Origin: an uncultured Roseovarius sp.
GTDB taxonomy: Bacteria; Pseudomonadota; Alphaproteobacteria; Rhodobacterales; Rhodobacteraceae
Length of the DNA: 64,000 nt
Assembly: GCA_947503145.1 (NCBI GenBank)
Contig: CANNCP010000006.1
Location: forward strand, 124,001 to 188,000
Direction: 5' to 3'
The notes below the pieces were generated by a model that saw only the letters and a program-made list of their open reading frames with translations, made no database searches and was not told the origin of the DNA. Below, in pieces: positions 21,038 to 30,171 of this stretch. Positions within the stretch are counted from its first letter, which is position 1. Each line of letters starts with the position of its first letter. A program made the position numbers and the translations under genes.

Positions 21038-22317
21038 TGGATCACACCCCCGTAGACACCCGCGCCTGGGTTCTGCATCCAGACATCTGGTCCCGCGAGG
21101 AAGCGACGCGCACGCCCGCGCTGGCACTGGAAGAGGCAATGGCCCTGGCACATGCACTGCCCGGGCTGAAGCCTCTCGGCGGCACGGTGATCAAGCTGCA
21201 AAAGGCACATCCCGGCATGCTCTTCGGCAAGGGCAAGATTGAAGAGCTGCGCACCCAATTCGAGACCGAAGAGATCGAGCTAGTCCTGATCGACGGCCCC
21301 GTGACGCCTGTGCAGCAACGCAATCTGGAAAAGGCCTGGGGCGTTAAGCTGCTGGACCGCACCGGGCTGATCCTGGAAATATTCAGCGACCGCGCCGCCA
21401 CCCGAGAAGGTGTCTTGCAGGTCGAAATGGCGGCACTCAGCTATCAGCGCACGCGGCTGGTGCGTGCCTGGACCCACCTGGAACGGCAACGCGGCGGGTA
21501 CGGCTTTGTCGGCGGCCCCGGTGAGACACAGATCGAGTCGGACAGGCGCGCCATCGACGACCATCTCGTGCGTCTGCGCCGCCAGTTGGAAAAGGTGGTC
21601 AAGACGCGCACGCTTCACCGTGCCGCACGGGCCAAGGTGCCGTTTCCCATCGTGGCGCTGGTGGGATATACCAACTCTGGCAAATCGACGCTGTTCAACC
21701 ATCTTACCGGCGCCGAAGTGATGGCCGAGGACATGCTCTTTGCGACGCTTGATCCGACGATGCGACGGGTTGAGCTGCCCGAGGGTGGCCCCGAAGTGAT
21801 CCTGAGCGACACGGTCGGTTTCATCTCGGACCTGCCGACAGAGCTGGTGGCTGCTTTTCGCGCGACGCTTGAAGAGGTGCTGAGCGCCGATCTCATCTGC
21901 CATGTGCGCGACATCGCCCACCCGGAGACCGAAGCCCAGAAGGCGGATGTCGAGGCCATTCTGGAAAGTCTCGATGTGGCCCAAGAAACGCCCCGGATCG
22001 AGATATGGAACAAGATCGATCTGCTCGACGATGCCGACCGCACGGCGATGATGACCCGCGCCGAGCGGCTGGAGGATGTGCAGGCGATCTCGGCGGTGAC
22101 AGGCGAGGGGATGACTGCGCTGGTGGGCCGGATTTCGGCGGCGCTGACGGTCGCGGCCCAGGAAGTGCTGCTGCAACTGCGCTTTGACGAAGGCCGCAAA
22201 CGCGCGTGGCTCTTTGAGCGCGGGCTGGTCGAACACGAGGTCCAGACTGACAAAGGGTTCGATCTGACGGTGCGCTGGACCGCGCGCGAGGCGGCACAGT
22301 TTCACGGCCTGGGCTGA
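21037..22317 (+). CDS. hflX: GTPase HflX
   Basis: GGPGETQIESDRR; GYTNSGKSTLFN; DTVGFISDLPTELVAAFRATLEEV. Confidence 0.96.
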   Translation: MDHTPVDTRAWVLHPDIWSREEATRTPALALEEAMALAHALPGLKPLGGTVIKLQKAHPGMLFGKGKIEELRTQFETEEIELVLIDGPVTPVQQRNLEKAWGVKLLDRTGLILEIFSDRAATREGVLQVEMAALSYQRTRLVRAWTHLERQRGGYGFVGGPGETQIESDRRAIDDHLVRLRRQLEKVVKTRTLHRAARAKVPFPIVALVGYTNSGKSTLFNHLTGAEVMAEDMLFATLDPTMRRVELPEGGPEVILSDTVGFISDLPTELVAAFRATLEEVLSADLICHVRDIAHPETEAQKADVEAILESLDVAQETPRIEIWNKIDLLDDADRTAMMTRAERLEDVQAISAVTGEGMTALVGRISAALTVAAQEVLLQLRFDEGRKRAWLFERGLVEHEVQTDKGFDLTVRWTAREAAQFHGLG

Positions 22318-22380
22318 GCGCGCTTCAACGGGTCACGGCAGACCAAAGCCATGCCGACGACATCTGTTAAAGCGTTGCGC

Positions 22381-22423
22381 GCGTTTCCCCTTTACCTGAT
22401 GTCTCAGGTTAAAGGCGAAACGC
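22381..22423. repeat. Intergenic stem-loop repeat (element C)
   Basis: GCGTTTCCCCTTTACCTGA / TCAGGTTAAAGGCGAAACGC between convergent hflX and penicillin acylase. Confidence 0.8.
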
Positions 22424-22445
22424 AGTAGCAGGCACCCTGACAGCG

Positions 22446-24932
22446 CTACGGCTTTGCCGGTATCAACGTCGTCACGCCAACCGCCGCGGCGCGTGCCAGA
22501 CGCGGGTCGAGCGACATCGGGATATATTCGCCGCGCCGCCAGAGCTGTGCGAGATCATCGTAGTGACGGCTAAGGAAATGCCCTGACTGGCCGGTAGATA
22601 TCACAAATACGCTGCTGTCGGGGTCGGCGAAATCATAGACACCGCGATACCCCGCGCCGTGCACGTTCTGGAACGGGTCCGGGCCGGTGCCGCGCGTCAG
22701 CCCTCGTTGCAGCGTGTGATCGCCACCCGAGGTGGACTGGCGGATGTTCACGAAATACCGCACCCAGGGCACATCACCCAGCACCGGATGGTCATGCGTG
22801 GCCTGGTGCACATCGCCCCAACGCAGCGATTCCAGCGCCGTGCCGTAATGGTTGGTGATCCACACCAGCGCATCATCAAGCGCCAGCCGCGCGATATCCG
22901 TGCAGGTTTCGACCGGGCTGGATTGCACCACGTCGCACCACACTGCGGCATCGTCGATATCGCGGTAGACGCGCTCGATGAATATCGGGTCGGGATGGGT
23001 GAACTCGGAAATGAGCGGGCCAAGTTCGTCCTTGGCCAGCCGCGTCTGGAGTGCCCGCAGCCAGGCGGCGTAAATCAGCGGCTCGGGCAGATGCTCGTTC
23101 ATCTCGCCGTTCCAGTCGGCAAGCATCGCCAGTGCGCGCTGACGCAGGCCTTGCGCGGTTCCCTCCGGCGCACTTTCACCAGTAAACCACAGGTCGGCGC
23201 CGATCAGAGGCAGCAAGGACCGGGCGGTGAAGCTGACCGTGTCAAGCTGCGCCTCGATAAAGCTGTCGCGGGTGTGCACCTGGCGGTTCTGCATCAGAAG
23301 TTGCCAGCGGTGGATACGCTGCGTATCGCCCCAGACATAGCTGATATGCTGCGGAAAGGGGCGATCGGCCGTCTTGTTGTTGGTATTACCCAGAATGCCG
23401 CCAACGGGCGCTATGAACTCGGGAGAGGCCGAATAGGGAAAATGCCCCTGCCAACGATTTTCGGCAATCCAGCCCCGGCTGGGCAGACGTCCCTGGCTTT
23501 CGTGGTCGGCGCTGCGGCGGGGCATGGTGCCGACCATCTTCATGGCGATCTGCTTGCGGTCCACCACGGTCAGGTTCTGGGCCGGCGCTACAAAGAGATC
23601 ACCCACCTCCAGCGCCTCGCCCACCGAATCCGCCTGCATCAAGGCCAACGCAGCACTCATCGTCGTGTCACGCTGGCTGAGCGCCGTCCATGCGAGCGTC
23701 GCCACATGGCCCACCGGTGTCACGGTGCCCAGATCATAGTGCGAGCCGGGCAGAACCGGGCCGTTTTCGGTCCAGCGCAGGGTCATCGTGACCGGATCCT
23801 GATCTGATATGTTGATGATCGACCGACGCGTCTCGAACGGTTTGTACCCGTTCGGAGTCAGGTATTCTTCGGGGTTATCGGGGTTCAGTTGCTCGATATA
23901 GAGATCCTGATCGTCGAGATAGGCCGACGTGATTCCCCAACCCAGCCGGTCGCTGCGTCCGGTCAGAATGGCGGGCACGCCGGGGATCGTGCCGCCGATC
24001 ACCCCGCCGCTGGCCAGTTCCAGCCGCGCCAGATACCAGATCGCGGGTGCGGAAAATCCCAGATGCGGGTCATTGGCCAGCAACGTGCCGCCTGCCGCTG
24101 AACGCGACGGGGCTGCGGCCCAGGCATTCGAGGCGCCGGCGCGTTCAGGCGGTGGAAACGGTGACAGCGGATGCTGTGGCATCGGCGTGCTGGCGGCGTA
24201 GCGGGGTAATTCCAGCCCTGGCATCAGCTGTGCGTAATCGGGCAGGGCGGCGATACCCGGTCCTGGCGCGTCGGGCAGGATATCGGCCAGACGCGCGGGA
24301 TCGTTCAGCATCAGCGACGTGCGGGCGCGGCGCACCTCATGGCTCATCTGCGCCGACATCTGAACCGCCATCAGCTTGATGATCGCGATGCTGTCGGCCG
24401 GCGCCCAGGGCGAAACTGGCGCGTTAAAGAGGAACATCTCGGGCGCGCCGCGTCCCAGCGATGCTTGGTTGATCTCGGAGACACGGGCGTTCACCCCCGC
24501 GGAGTATGCCTCCAGCGCCGATAATGTGGCCGGGTTCTGCGACGCGACCGAGGCGCGCGCCGCGCTGTAGATGTCGAAACGGCGCATGAGCTTGTCCAGC
24601 GCCAGCGTCCGGGTGCCGAAAACTTCTGATAGCCGTCCCTGCGCGGTCCGGCGCAGCACGATCATCTGCCAGAGACGGTCCTGCGCATGCGCATAGCCGA
24701 GACCAAAGAATACACCGGCATCCTGGTCGCCGAAGATATGCGGCACATTGGCATTGTCCCGCACGATTTCCACCGGTACCGCGAGGTCCGGCACCTCAAG
24801 CGTCTTGTCATACTCGGGCAATGAACGCGACAGCAGGAAATAGAGCGCGGCAACCATCACAACAGCCAGAAATACCAGCGCGCTCGCGATTCGCATCAAC
24901 CATTTGAAAAGGTCTGCCATCGGTCGTGTCAC
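22446..24932 (-). CDS. Penicillin acylase family protein (Ntn-hydrolase)
   Basis: 828 aa; GLGYAHAQDRLWQM; ASNAWA with putative nucleophile Ser; NDPHLGFSAPAIWY. Confidence 0.9.
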   Translation of the reverse strand: MTRPMADLFKWLMRIASALVFLAVVMVAALYFLLSRSLPEYDKTLEVPDLAVPVEIVRDNANVPHIFGDQDAGVFFGLGYAHAQDRLWQMIVLRRTAQGRLSEVFGTRTLALDKLMRRFDIYSAARASVASQNPATLSALEAYSAGVNARVSEINQASLGRGAPEMFLFNAPVSPWAPADSIAIIKLMAVQMSAQMSHEVRRARTSLMLNDPARLADILPDAPGPGIAALPDYAQLMPGLELPRYAASTPMPQHPLSPFPPPERAGASNAWAAAPSRSAAGGTLLANDPHLGFSAPAIWYLARLELASGGVIGGTIPGVPAILTGRSDRLGWGITSAYLDDQDLYIEQLNPDNPEEYLTPNGYKPFETRRSIINISDQDPVTMTLRWTENGPVLPGSHYDLGTVTPVGHVATLAWTALSQRDTTMSAALALMQADSVGEALEVGDLFVAPAQNLTVVDRKQIAMKMVGTMPRRSADHESQGRLPSRGWIAENRWQGHFPYSASPEFIAPVGGILGNTNNKTADRPFPQHISYVWGDTQRIHRWQLLMQNRQVHTRDSFIEAQLDTVSFTARSLLPLIGADLWFTGESAPEGTAQGLRQRALAMLADWNGEMNEHLPEPLIYAAWLRALQTRLAKDELGPLISEFTHPDPIFIERVYRDIDDAAVWCDVVQSSPVETCTDIARLALDDALVWITNHYGTALESLRWGDVHQATHDHPVLGDVPWVRYFVNIRQSTSGGDHTLQRGLTRGTGPDPFQNVHGAGYRGVYDFADPDSSVFVISTGQSGHFLSRHYDDLAQLWRRGEYIPMSLDPRLARAAAVGVTTLIPAKP

Positions 24933-25118
24933 TTAACCTGTCATCAGAGCGTTCTGCCTACAATCCGAGCCGCAGACCTGATGCACAACGCCCACATCAT
25001 TGAAGGGGCCTTTTCCGCCTTCCCCCAGACCGGGAAACCGCAAAAGGCTTTTGCCCTTGCATCCCGGGCCGGGATAGTCAGAAACTCGGGCCAAGACAAT
25101 GGCAAGCGGGGAAAGAAC

Positions 25119-25991
25119 ATGAGTGATTTGGCATTCCTGGGTCTGGGGGTCATGGGATACCCGATGGCAGGTCATCTGCAGGCGGCGGGTCATTCGGTCT
25201 GCGTTTACAACCGGACGGCGACCAAGGCCGGGAAATGGGCAGAGCAGCATGGCGGCACCCACGCGCCAACCCCGCGAGAGGCGGCGGCAGGTGCTGATCT
25301 GGTCATGGCCTGCGTTGGCAACGATGACGATCTGCGATCTGTCTGTCTTGGAGAGGATGGCGCGTTTGCGGGGATGAAGCCCGGTGCGATCTTTGTCGAT
25401 CACACGACCGTGTCAGCCAAGGTGACGGCAGAGCTATACGCCACGGCCAAGGCGGCGGGGCTGAGTTTTGTCGATGCGCCGGTTTCCGGTGGGCAGGCGG
25501 GCGCCGAGAACGGCCAACTGTCGATCATGTGCGGCGGCGACCAGCTGGCCTATGATACCGCAGAGCCGGTCATGAACACCTACGCCAAACTCTGCCGTCG
25601 GATCGGCGACAGCGGCGCCGGGCAGATGACGAAGATGTGCAACCAGATCGCCATAGCCGGTCTGGTGCAGGGGCTCAGCGAGGCGCTGCATTTTGCCGAA
25701 AAGGCGGGGCTCGACGGGCGCGCCGTCACCGAGGTGATCAGCCAGGGCGCGGCGGGCAGCTGGCAGATGGCCAACCGGTACGAGACGATGCTGGATGATC
25801 ATTTTGAACACGGGTTTGCGGTCGACTGGATGCGCAAGGACCTGGGCATCTGCCTCGATACGGCCAACGATAACGGCGCATCGCTGCCGGTCACGGCGCT
25901 GGTCGATCAGTTCTACAAGGATGTGCAGAAGATGGGCGGCGGGCGCTGGGATACGTCAAGCCTGCTCAAACGCCTGCGCAAGCTGGGCTGA
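25119..25991 (+). CDS. NAD(P)-dependent oxidoreductase, 3-hydroxyisobutyrate dehydrogenase family
   Basis: FLGLGVMGYPMAGHL; DAPVSGGQAGAENGQLSIMCGG. Confidence 0.92.
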   Translation: MSDLAFLGLGVMGYPMAGHLQAAGHSVCVYNRTATKAGKWAEQHGGTHAPTPREAAAGADLVMACVGNDDDLRSVCLGEDGAFAGMKPGAIFVDHTTVSAKVTAELYATAKAAGLSFVDAPVSGGQAGAENGQLSIMCGGDQLAYDTAEPVMNTYAKLCRRIGDSGAGQMTKMCNQIAIAGLVQGLSEALHFAEKAGLDGRAVTEVISQGAAGSWQMANRYETMLDDHFEHGFAVDWMRKDLGICLDTANDNGASLPVTALVDQFYKDVQKMGGGRWDTSSLLKRLRKLG

Positions 25992-26043
25992 ACCGGGACA
26001 CCCCGGCAGCAGCAAGGGCAAACTCCTGCCCTGACATTACAGT

Positions 26044-26150
26044 GTTCCGCGAAAAACCTGACTCACAGATTTTCGCAGAACGCAGCGATATATATGACCG
26101 TTGCACGCATTCCGCCTTAACCAAGTGCCTCAGGTTCAAAGCGAAATACT
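26044..26150. repeat. Intergenic stem-loop repeat pair (elements B1, B2)
   Basis: GTTCCGCGAAAA (26044-26055)/TTTTCGCAGAAC (26070-26081), then GCATTCCGCCTTAACC...GGTTCAAAGCGAAATAC. Confidence 0.65.
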
Positions 26151-26157
26151 TTAAGAA

Positions 26158-26190
26158 GCGGACGCAAGGCATTGCGTCCGCTTTATTTTT
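26158..26190 (+). terminator. Intrinsic terminator between convergent genes
   Basis: GCGGACGCAA-GGCA-TTGCGTCCGC-TTTATTTTT. Confidence 0.9.
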
Positions 26191-26208
26191 GCTAGATTTC
26201 CGAGTGGC

Positions 26209-27423
26209 TTACCCAGCCAGTGCCTTGTTCAGGTTCTCGTCCACCTTTTCGAGGAAGCCCATCGTTGTCAGCCAGCCCTGGTCGGGGCCGACGAGCAGCG
26301 CCAGATCCTTGGTCATGAAGCCGGACTCGACCGTATCCACGACCACCTTTTCCAGCGTTTCCGCGAAATTCATCAGTTGGGTGTTCTCGTCGAGTTTCGC
26401 GCGGTGCTTGAGCCCGCCGGTCCAGGCGTAGATCGACGCGATCGAGTTGGTCGAGGTTTCCTCGCCCTTCTGGTGCTGGCGATAGTGGCGGGTGACAGTG
26501 CCGTGCGCCGCTTCGGCCTCGACCGTCTGGCCATCGGGGGTCATCAGCACCGAGGTCATGAGACCGAGCGAGCCAAAGCCCTGCGCCACGGTGTCGGACT
26601 GCACGTCGCCATCGTAGTTCTTGCACGCCCATACATAGCCGCCGGACCATTTCATTGCCGCTGCCACCATGTCGTCGATCAGGCGGTGCTCATAGGTGAT
26701 GCCCGCTTCTTCGAACTTGTCCTTGAATTCCTCGTCAAAGACCTGCTGGAACAGGATCATGAACTGACCGTCATAATTCTTGAGGATCGTGTTCTTGGTG
26801 GACAGATACACCGGCCACTTGCGCTGCAAGCCATAATTCATCGACGCACGGGCGAAATCCTTGATCGACTGATCAAGGTTGTACATCGCCATATAGACGC
26901 CAGAGGAAGGTGCCTTGAACACTTCCTCTTCCATGATGGTGCCGTCGTCGCCGACGAATTTCATCGACAGCGTACCGGGGCCGGGGAATTTCATGTCGGT
27001 CGCGCGGTACTGGTCGCCATAAGCGTGACGGCCAATGACGATGGGTTTGGTCCAGCCGGGCACAAGACGCGGCACGTTCTGGCAGATAATCGGCTCGCGG
27101 AACACGACACCGCCAAGAATGTTGCGGATCGTGCCGTTTGGCGACCGCCACATCTTCTTGAGGTTGAATTCCTCAACCCGGCCTTCGTCGGGCGTGATTG
27201 TCGCGCATTTGACGCCGACGCCGTATTGCTGGATCGCGTGGGCCGCGTCGATGGTGATCTGGTCATCGGTCTCGTCACGCGCCTCGATCCCGAGGTCGTA
27301 GTATTTCAGGTCGATGTCGAGATAGGGCAGGATCAGTTTCTTCTTGATGAAATCCCAGATGATCCGGGTCATTTCATCGCCGTCGAGCTCGACGACGGGG
27401 TTTTCTACCTTGATTTTGCTCAT
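26209..27423 (-). CDS. icd: NADP-dependent isocitrate dehydrogenase
   Basis: 404 aa; [44 protein letters not shown]. Confidence 0.96.
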   Translation of the reverse strand: MSKIKVENPVVELDGDEMTRIIWDFIKKKLILPYLDIDLKYYDLGIEARDETDDQITIDAAHAIQQYGVGVKCATITPDEGRVEEFNLKKMWRSPNGTIRNILGGVVFREPIICQNVPRLVPGWTKPIVIGRHAYGDQYRATDMKFPGPGTLSMKFVGDDGTIMEEEVFKAPSSGVYMAMYNLDQSIKDFARASMNYGLQRKWPVYLSTKNTILKNYDGQFMILFQQVFDEEFKDKFEEAGITYEHRLIDDMVAAAMKWSGGYVWACKNYDGDVQSDTVAQGFGSLGLMTSVLMTPDGQTVEAEAAHGTVTRHYRQHQKGEETSTNSIASIYAWTGGLKHRAKLDENTQLMNFAETLEKVVVDTVESGFMTKDLALLVGPDQGWLTTMGFLEKVDENLNKALAG

Positions 27424-27616
27424 GGGTCGGCCTTTCGCGTGACAGGAATCGCATATTTGAGGTTACGTACCGTATAACTCCAATGAATGAAAGCGTGGTA
27501 TGCAAAGGTATACACGTCTGACGAACACCACTCCCTGACCTGGTTCAGTACGGAGAAATAGCGGCAATACATAGGCTGATATTCGCCGCAAGCGCGCCCG
27601 GCGCGTGGCAGTGACG

Positions 27617-28261
27617 TTATTCGGGTTGCGCGATTTGTGCCGTGATGTCGTCGATCACCTGCAACCACAGATCAGTGCCCTGACAGCCCGGCACCGCATG
27701 CTGACCCGCAACGATGAAGGTCGGCACTCCGGTGATCCCCATCTTGCGGAATTGCGCATCGCGGGCGCTGATGTCGGCGCTATCGGCGTCACTCTTGAGC
27801 AGTTTGAGCACCACTGCGGCATCCATCCCCAGCCCGTCGGCCAGATCGCCCAGCAGGTCATGGGCGCCGATGTCGCGACCCTCTTCGAAATAGGCGCGAA
27901 ACAGCGCCATCGCGGCCGCATCCTGCTTGTCTTCGATCCCGGCCCAGTGCAGCAGGCGGTGCGCATCGAGCGTGTTGGGCGTGCGCTGCATCGCCTCGAA
28001 ATTGATCGTGAGATCCGCCGCCTTGGCGCGTTCGACCACGGGGGCATAGGCACGCACGGCGGCCTCCTTGCCGCCGAATTTGGTCTCCAGGTATTCGCGC
28101 CGGTCCATGCCGTCCGCGGGCATGTCGGGGTTTAGCTGAAAGGGATGCCACTCGATGGTGAATGGATGCTCTGGCCGCTCTGCCAATGCGCGGTCCAGCA
28201 ATGTCTTGCCGATGTAGCACCACGGGCAGATCGGGTCGGAAATGATGTCAAGCTTGACCAT
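27617..28261 (-). CDS. DsbA family (FrnE-like) oxidoreductase
   Basis: DIISDPICPWCYIGK; GVPTFIVAGQHAVPGCQ. Confidence 0.9.
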   Translation of the reverse strand: MVKLDIISDPICPWCYIGKTLLDRALAERPEHPFTIEWHPFQLNPDMPADGMDRREYLETKFGGKEAAVRAYAPVVERAKAADLTINFEAMQRTPNTLDAHRLLHWAGIEDKQDAAAMALFRAYFEEGRDIGAHDLLGDLADGLGMDAAVVLKLLKSDADSADISARDAQFRKMGITGVPTFIVAGQHAVPGCQGTDLWLQVIDDITAQIAQPE

Positions 28262-29774
28262 GCAGGGCCTCGTAAATCTGCGCCAGTCCGCGGCGCTGTA
28301 ATTTGCCATTGGCCCCGGTCGGCAGGGCGTCGATGTGAAAATAGGCGCGCGGGCATTTATACCCCGCAAGGGCCTCTTTCATGTGGCGGCTGAGCGCCTC
28401 GGCGTCAACCGGCACGGGCGCGGTATAGAATGCCATGATCAACCTTACATCACGGCGCACCTCGATATCGGTGACGGCGCAGCCGGTGATACCGGGGTAG
28501 GTGGCCAGCACGGCCTCCACCTCCAGCGGCGAGACACGGTAGCCGCCTGCGTTCATCATGTCGTCGTCGCGCCCCAGATAGATGATCGCGCCGCTGGCAT
28601 CCATCTGGCCCAGATCACCGGTACGGAACCAATCGCCCTGCATCCTGGCCGCCGTGGCCTCTGCCGCGCCGTCATATCCCAGCATCAGGCCGGGATCTGC
28701 GCGGTGCACCGAAATGACGCCGGGCGTGCCAATGGAAACGGGGCCGTCGGGGCCCAGTATAGCCACCCGGCGGCCCGGATGCGGGCAGCCCAGCGTGCCC
28801 TGCGGGGCGGGTTGCGACGGCGAACCAGAGAGGAAGGTAGAGCATTCCGAGAGGCCATATGCCTCGAAGATCGGCGTGCCGGTGGCTACCTGCCAATCGT
28901 CGTGGATGGTCTGCGACAGCTTCTCGCCCGCCGAGACGCCATGGCGCATTTGGGGCAGGTCAAGCGGTTCATCGCGCTTTAACATCTTTCGGTAAACCCC
29001 GGGTGCCGCTGCAAAAATCGTTGCCTCATGTTGCTTGAGAAGTAGCGGCAGCTGCTCGGGTGTGATGCCCGGTTCGGGGATGAGTGCCGTCGCTCCGACG
29101 CGCCAGGGGTCCATCAGCCCGGCACCCATCGTATAGGTCCAGTTGAATGCCCCCGCATGCAGCAATCGGTCATCGGCGGTGATACCCAGCCAGCCGTCAT
29201 GCATCATCTGCCGCGCCCAGATCGCACGATGGGCATGTACGACAGCGCGTGGGGTGCCCGATGTGCCCGAGGTGTAGACGATATAGGCGGGCCGCTCCGG
29301 ATCGCCCATCTGCCACTCTGCTTGCGGGCCATCCCAGAACGCGCGCAGTGCCTGTATCCCCAGAATCGGCAGATCGGTTTCGGCACAGGCCACATTGTCG
29401 TCGTGCAGGATCAGCGCCGGGGCCAGATGCACCAGCACCTTGGCCACTTCGGGCGCTGTCAGTTGCGGCGAGGTGGGCACAGGCACCAATCCCACGGCAA
29501 TCGCCCCGAGATAGGCGATGGGAAACTCGACGGTATTGCCCAACCGCAAGAGCACGCGGTCGCCGGGGCGCGCACCGGTCGCCAACAGGCCGTGCCCCGT
29601 GGCCAGCACTGCGTCCCGCAGCGCGCCATAACGCCAGTGAGTGGCACCCGTCAGGCCCAGCACTGACAGCGCTACTTTGTTCGGTTGCTTCTCGGCATGG
29701 TCCAGCACATGAGCGGCCATGTTGAAGGGGACGGGGCAGGGCGCATAAGGCCCATGATCGAAAACTGAAAGCAT
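28248..29774 (-). CDS. AMP-dependent acyl-CoA synthetase/ligase
   Basis: YTSGTSGTPRAVVH; YGLSECSTF; GANGKLQRR; overlaps the downstream DsbA-like gene by 14 nt. Confidence 0.92.
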   Translation of the reverse strand: MLSVFDHGPYAPCPVPFNMAAHVLDHAEKQPNKVALSVLGLTGATHWRYGALRDAVLATGHGLLATGARPGDRVLLRLGNTVEFPIAYLGAIAVGLVPVPTSPQLTAPEVAKVLVHLAPALILHDDNVACAETDLPILGIQALRAFWDGPQAEWQMGDPERPAYIVYTSGTSGTPRAVVHAHRAIWARQMMHDGWLGITADDRLLHAGAFNWTYTMGAGLMDPWRVGATALIPEPGITPEQLPLLLKQHEATIFAAAPGVYRKMLKRDEPLDLPQMRHGVSAGEKLSQTIHDDWQVATGTPIFEAYGLSECSTFLSGSPSQPAPQGTLGCPHPGRRVAILGPDGPVSIGTPGVISVHRADPGLMLGYDGAAEATAARMQGDWFRTGDLGQMDASGAIIYLGRDDDMMNAGGYRVSPLEVEAVLATYPGITGCAVTDIEVRRDVRLIMAFYTAPVPVDAEALSRHMKEALAGYKCPRAYFHIDALPTGANGKLQRRGLAQIYEALHGQA

Positions 29775-29981
29775 AGCGCGGGCCTAGGCCGCACACGCGT
29801 CTATTGCAAGCCTGCAAAGCGCCGATAAATTGGTGAACATCATGACCCGGCCGTAACGCTTTGGTTATCAAGGCAGGCCCGTAAAGGGCGCACCCCAGTC
29901 ATCGAACACACAAGAAGGCGCTGCACCGCCGGGGTGCCGCCAGATGATACGATCCGCTATGCCGTCAGGCCGCGTGGCCGG

Positions 29982-30095
29982 TCAGAACCAACCCTGAATT
30001 CCGCGCGACGCGCCGGAAATATCGCGACCCACGCCGTCCACCGTGGCACAGCCCGCAAGTGCGGTCAGCATCGCAACTACGATCCACTTTTTCAT
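29982..30095 (-). CDS. Entericidin-like small lipoprotein (37 aa)
   Basis: MKKWIVVAMLTALAGCATVDGVGRDISGASRGIQGWF: lipobox LAGC plus entericidin-like VGRDIS segment. Confidence 0.75.
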   Translation of the reverse strand: MKKWIVVAMLTALAGCATVDGVGRDISGASRGIQGWF

Positions 30096-30171
30096 ATGAT
30101 TGCCTTGCCTGCTTCTATCTTTGTTCATGTTATCACGCTGATTTTTCAGTCTTTGACAAACATCTACCGGT

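Noticed and set aside
26377-27477. 366-aa plus ORF
   Set aside because: Antisense to icd; no recognisable motif
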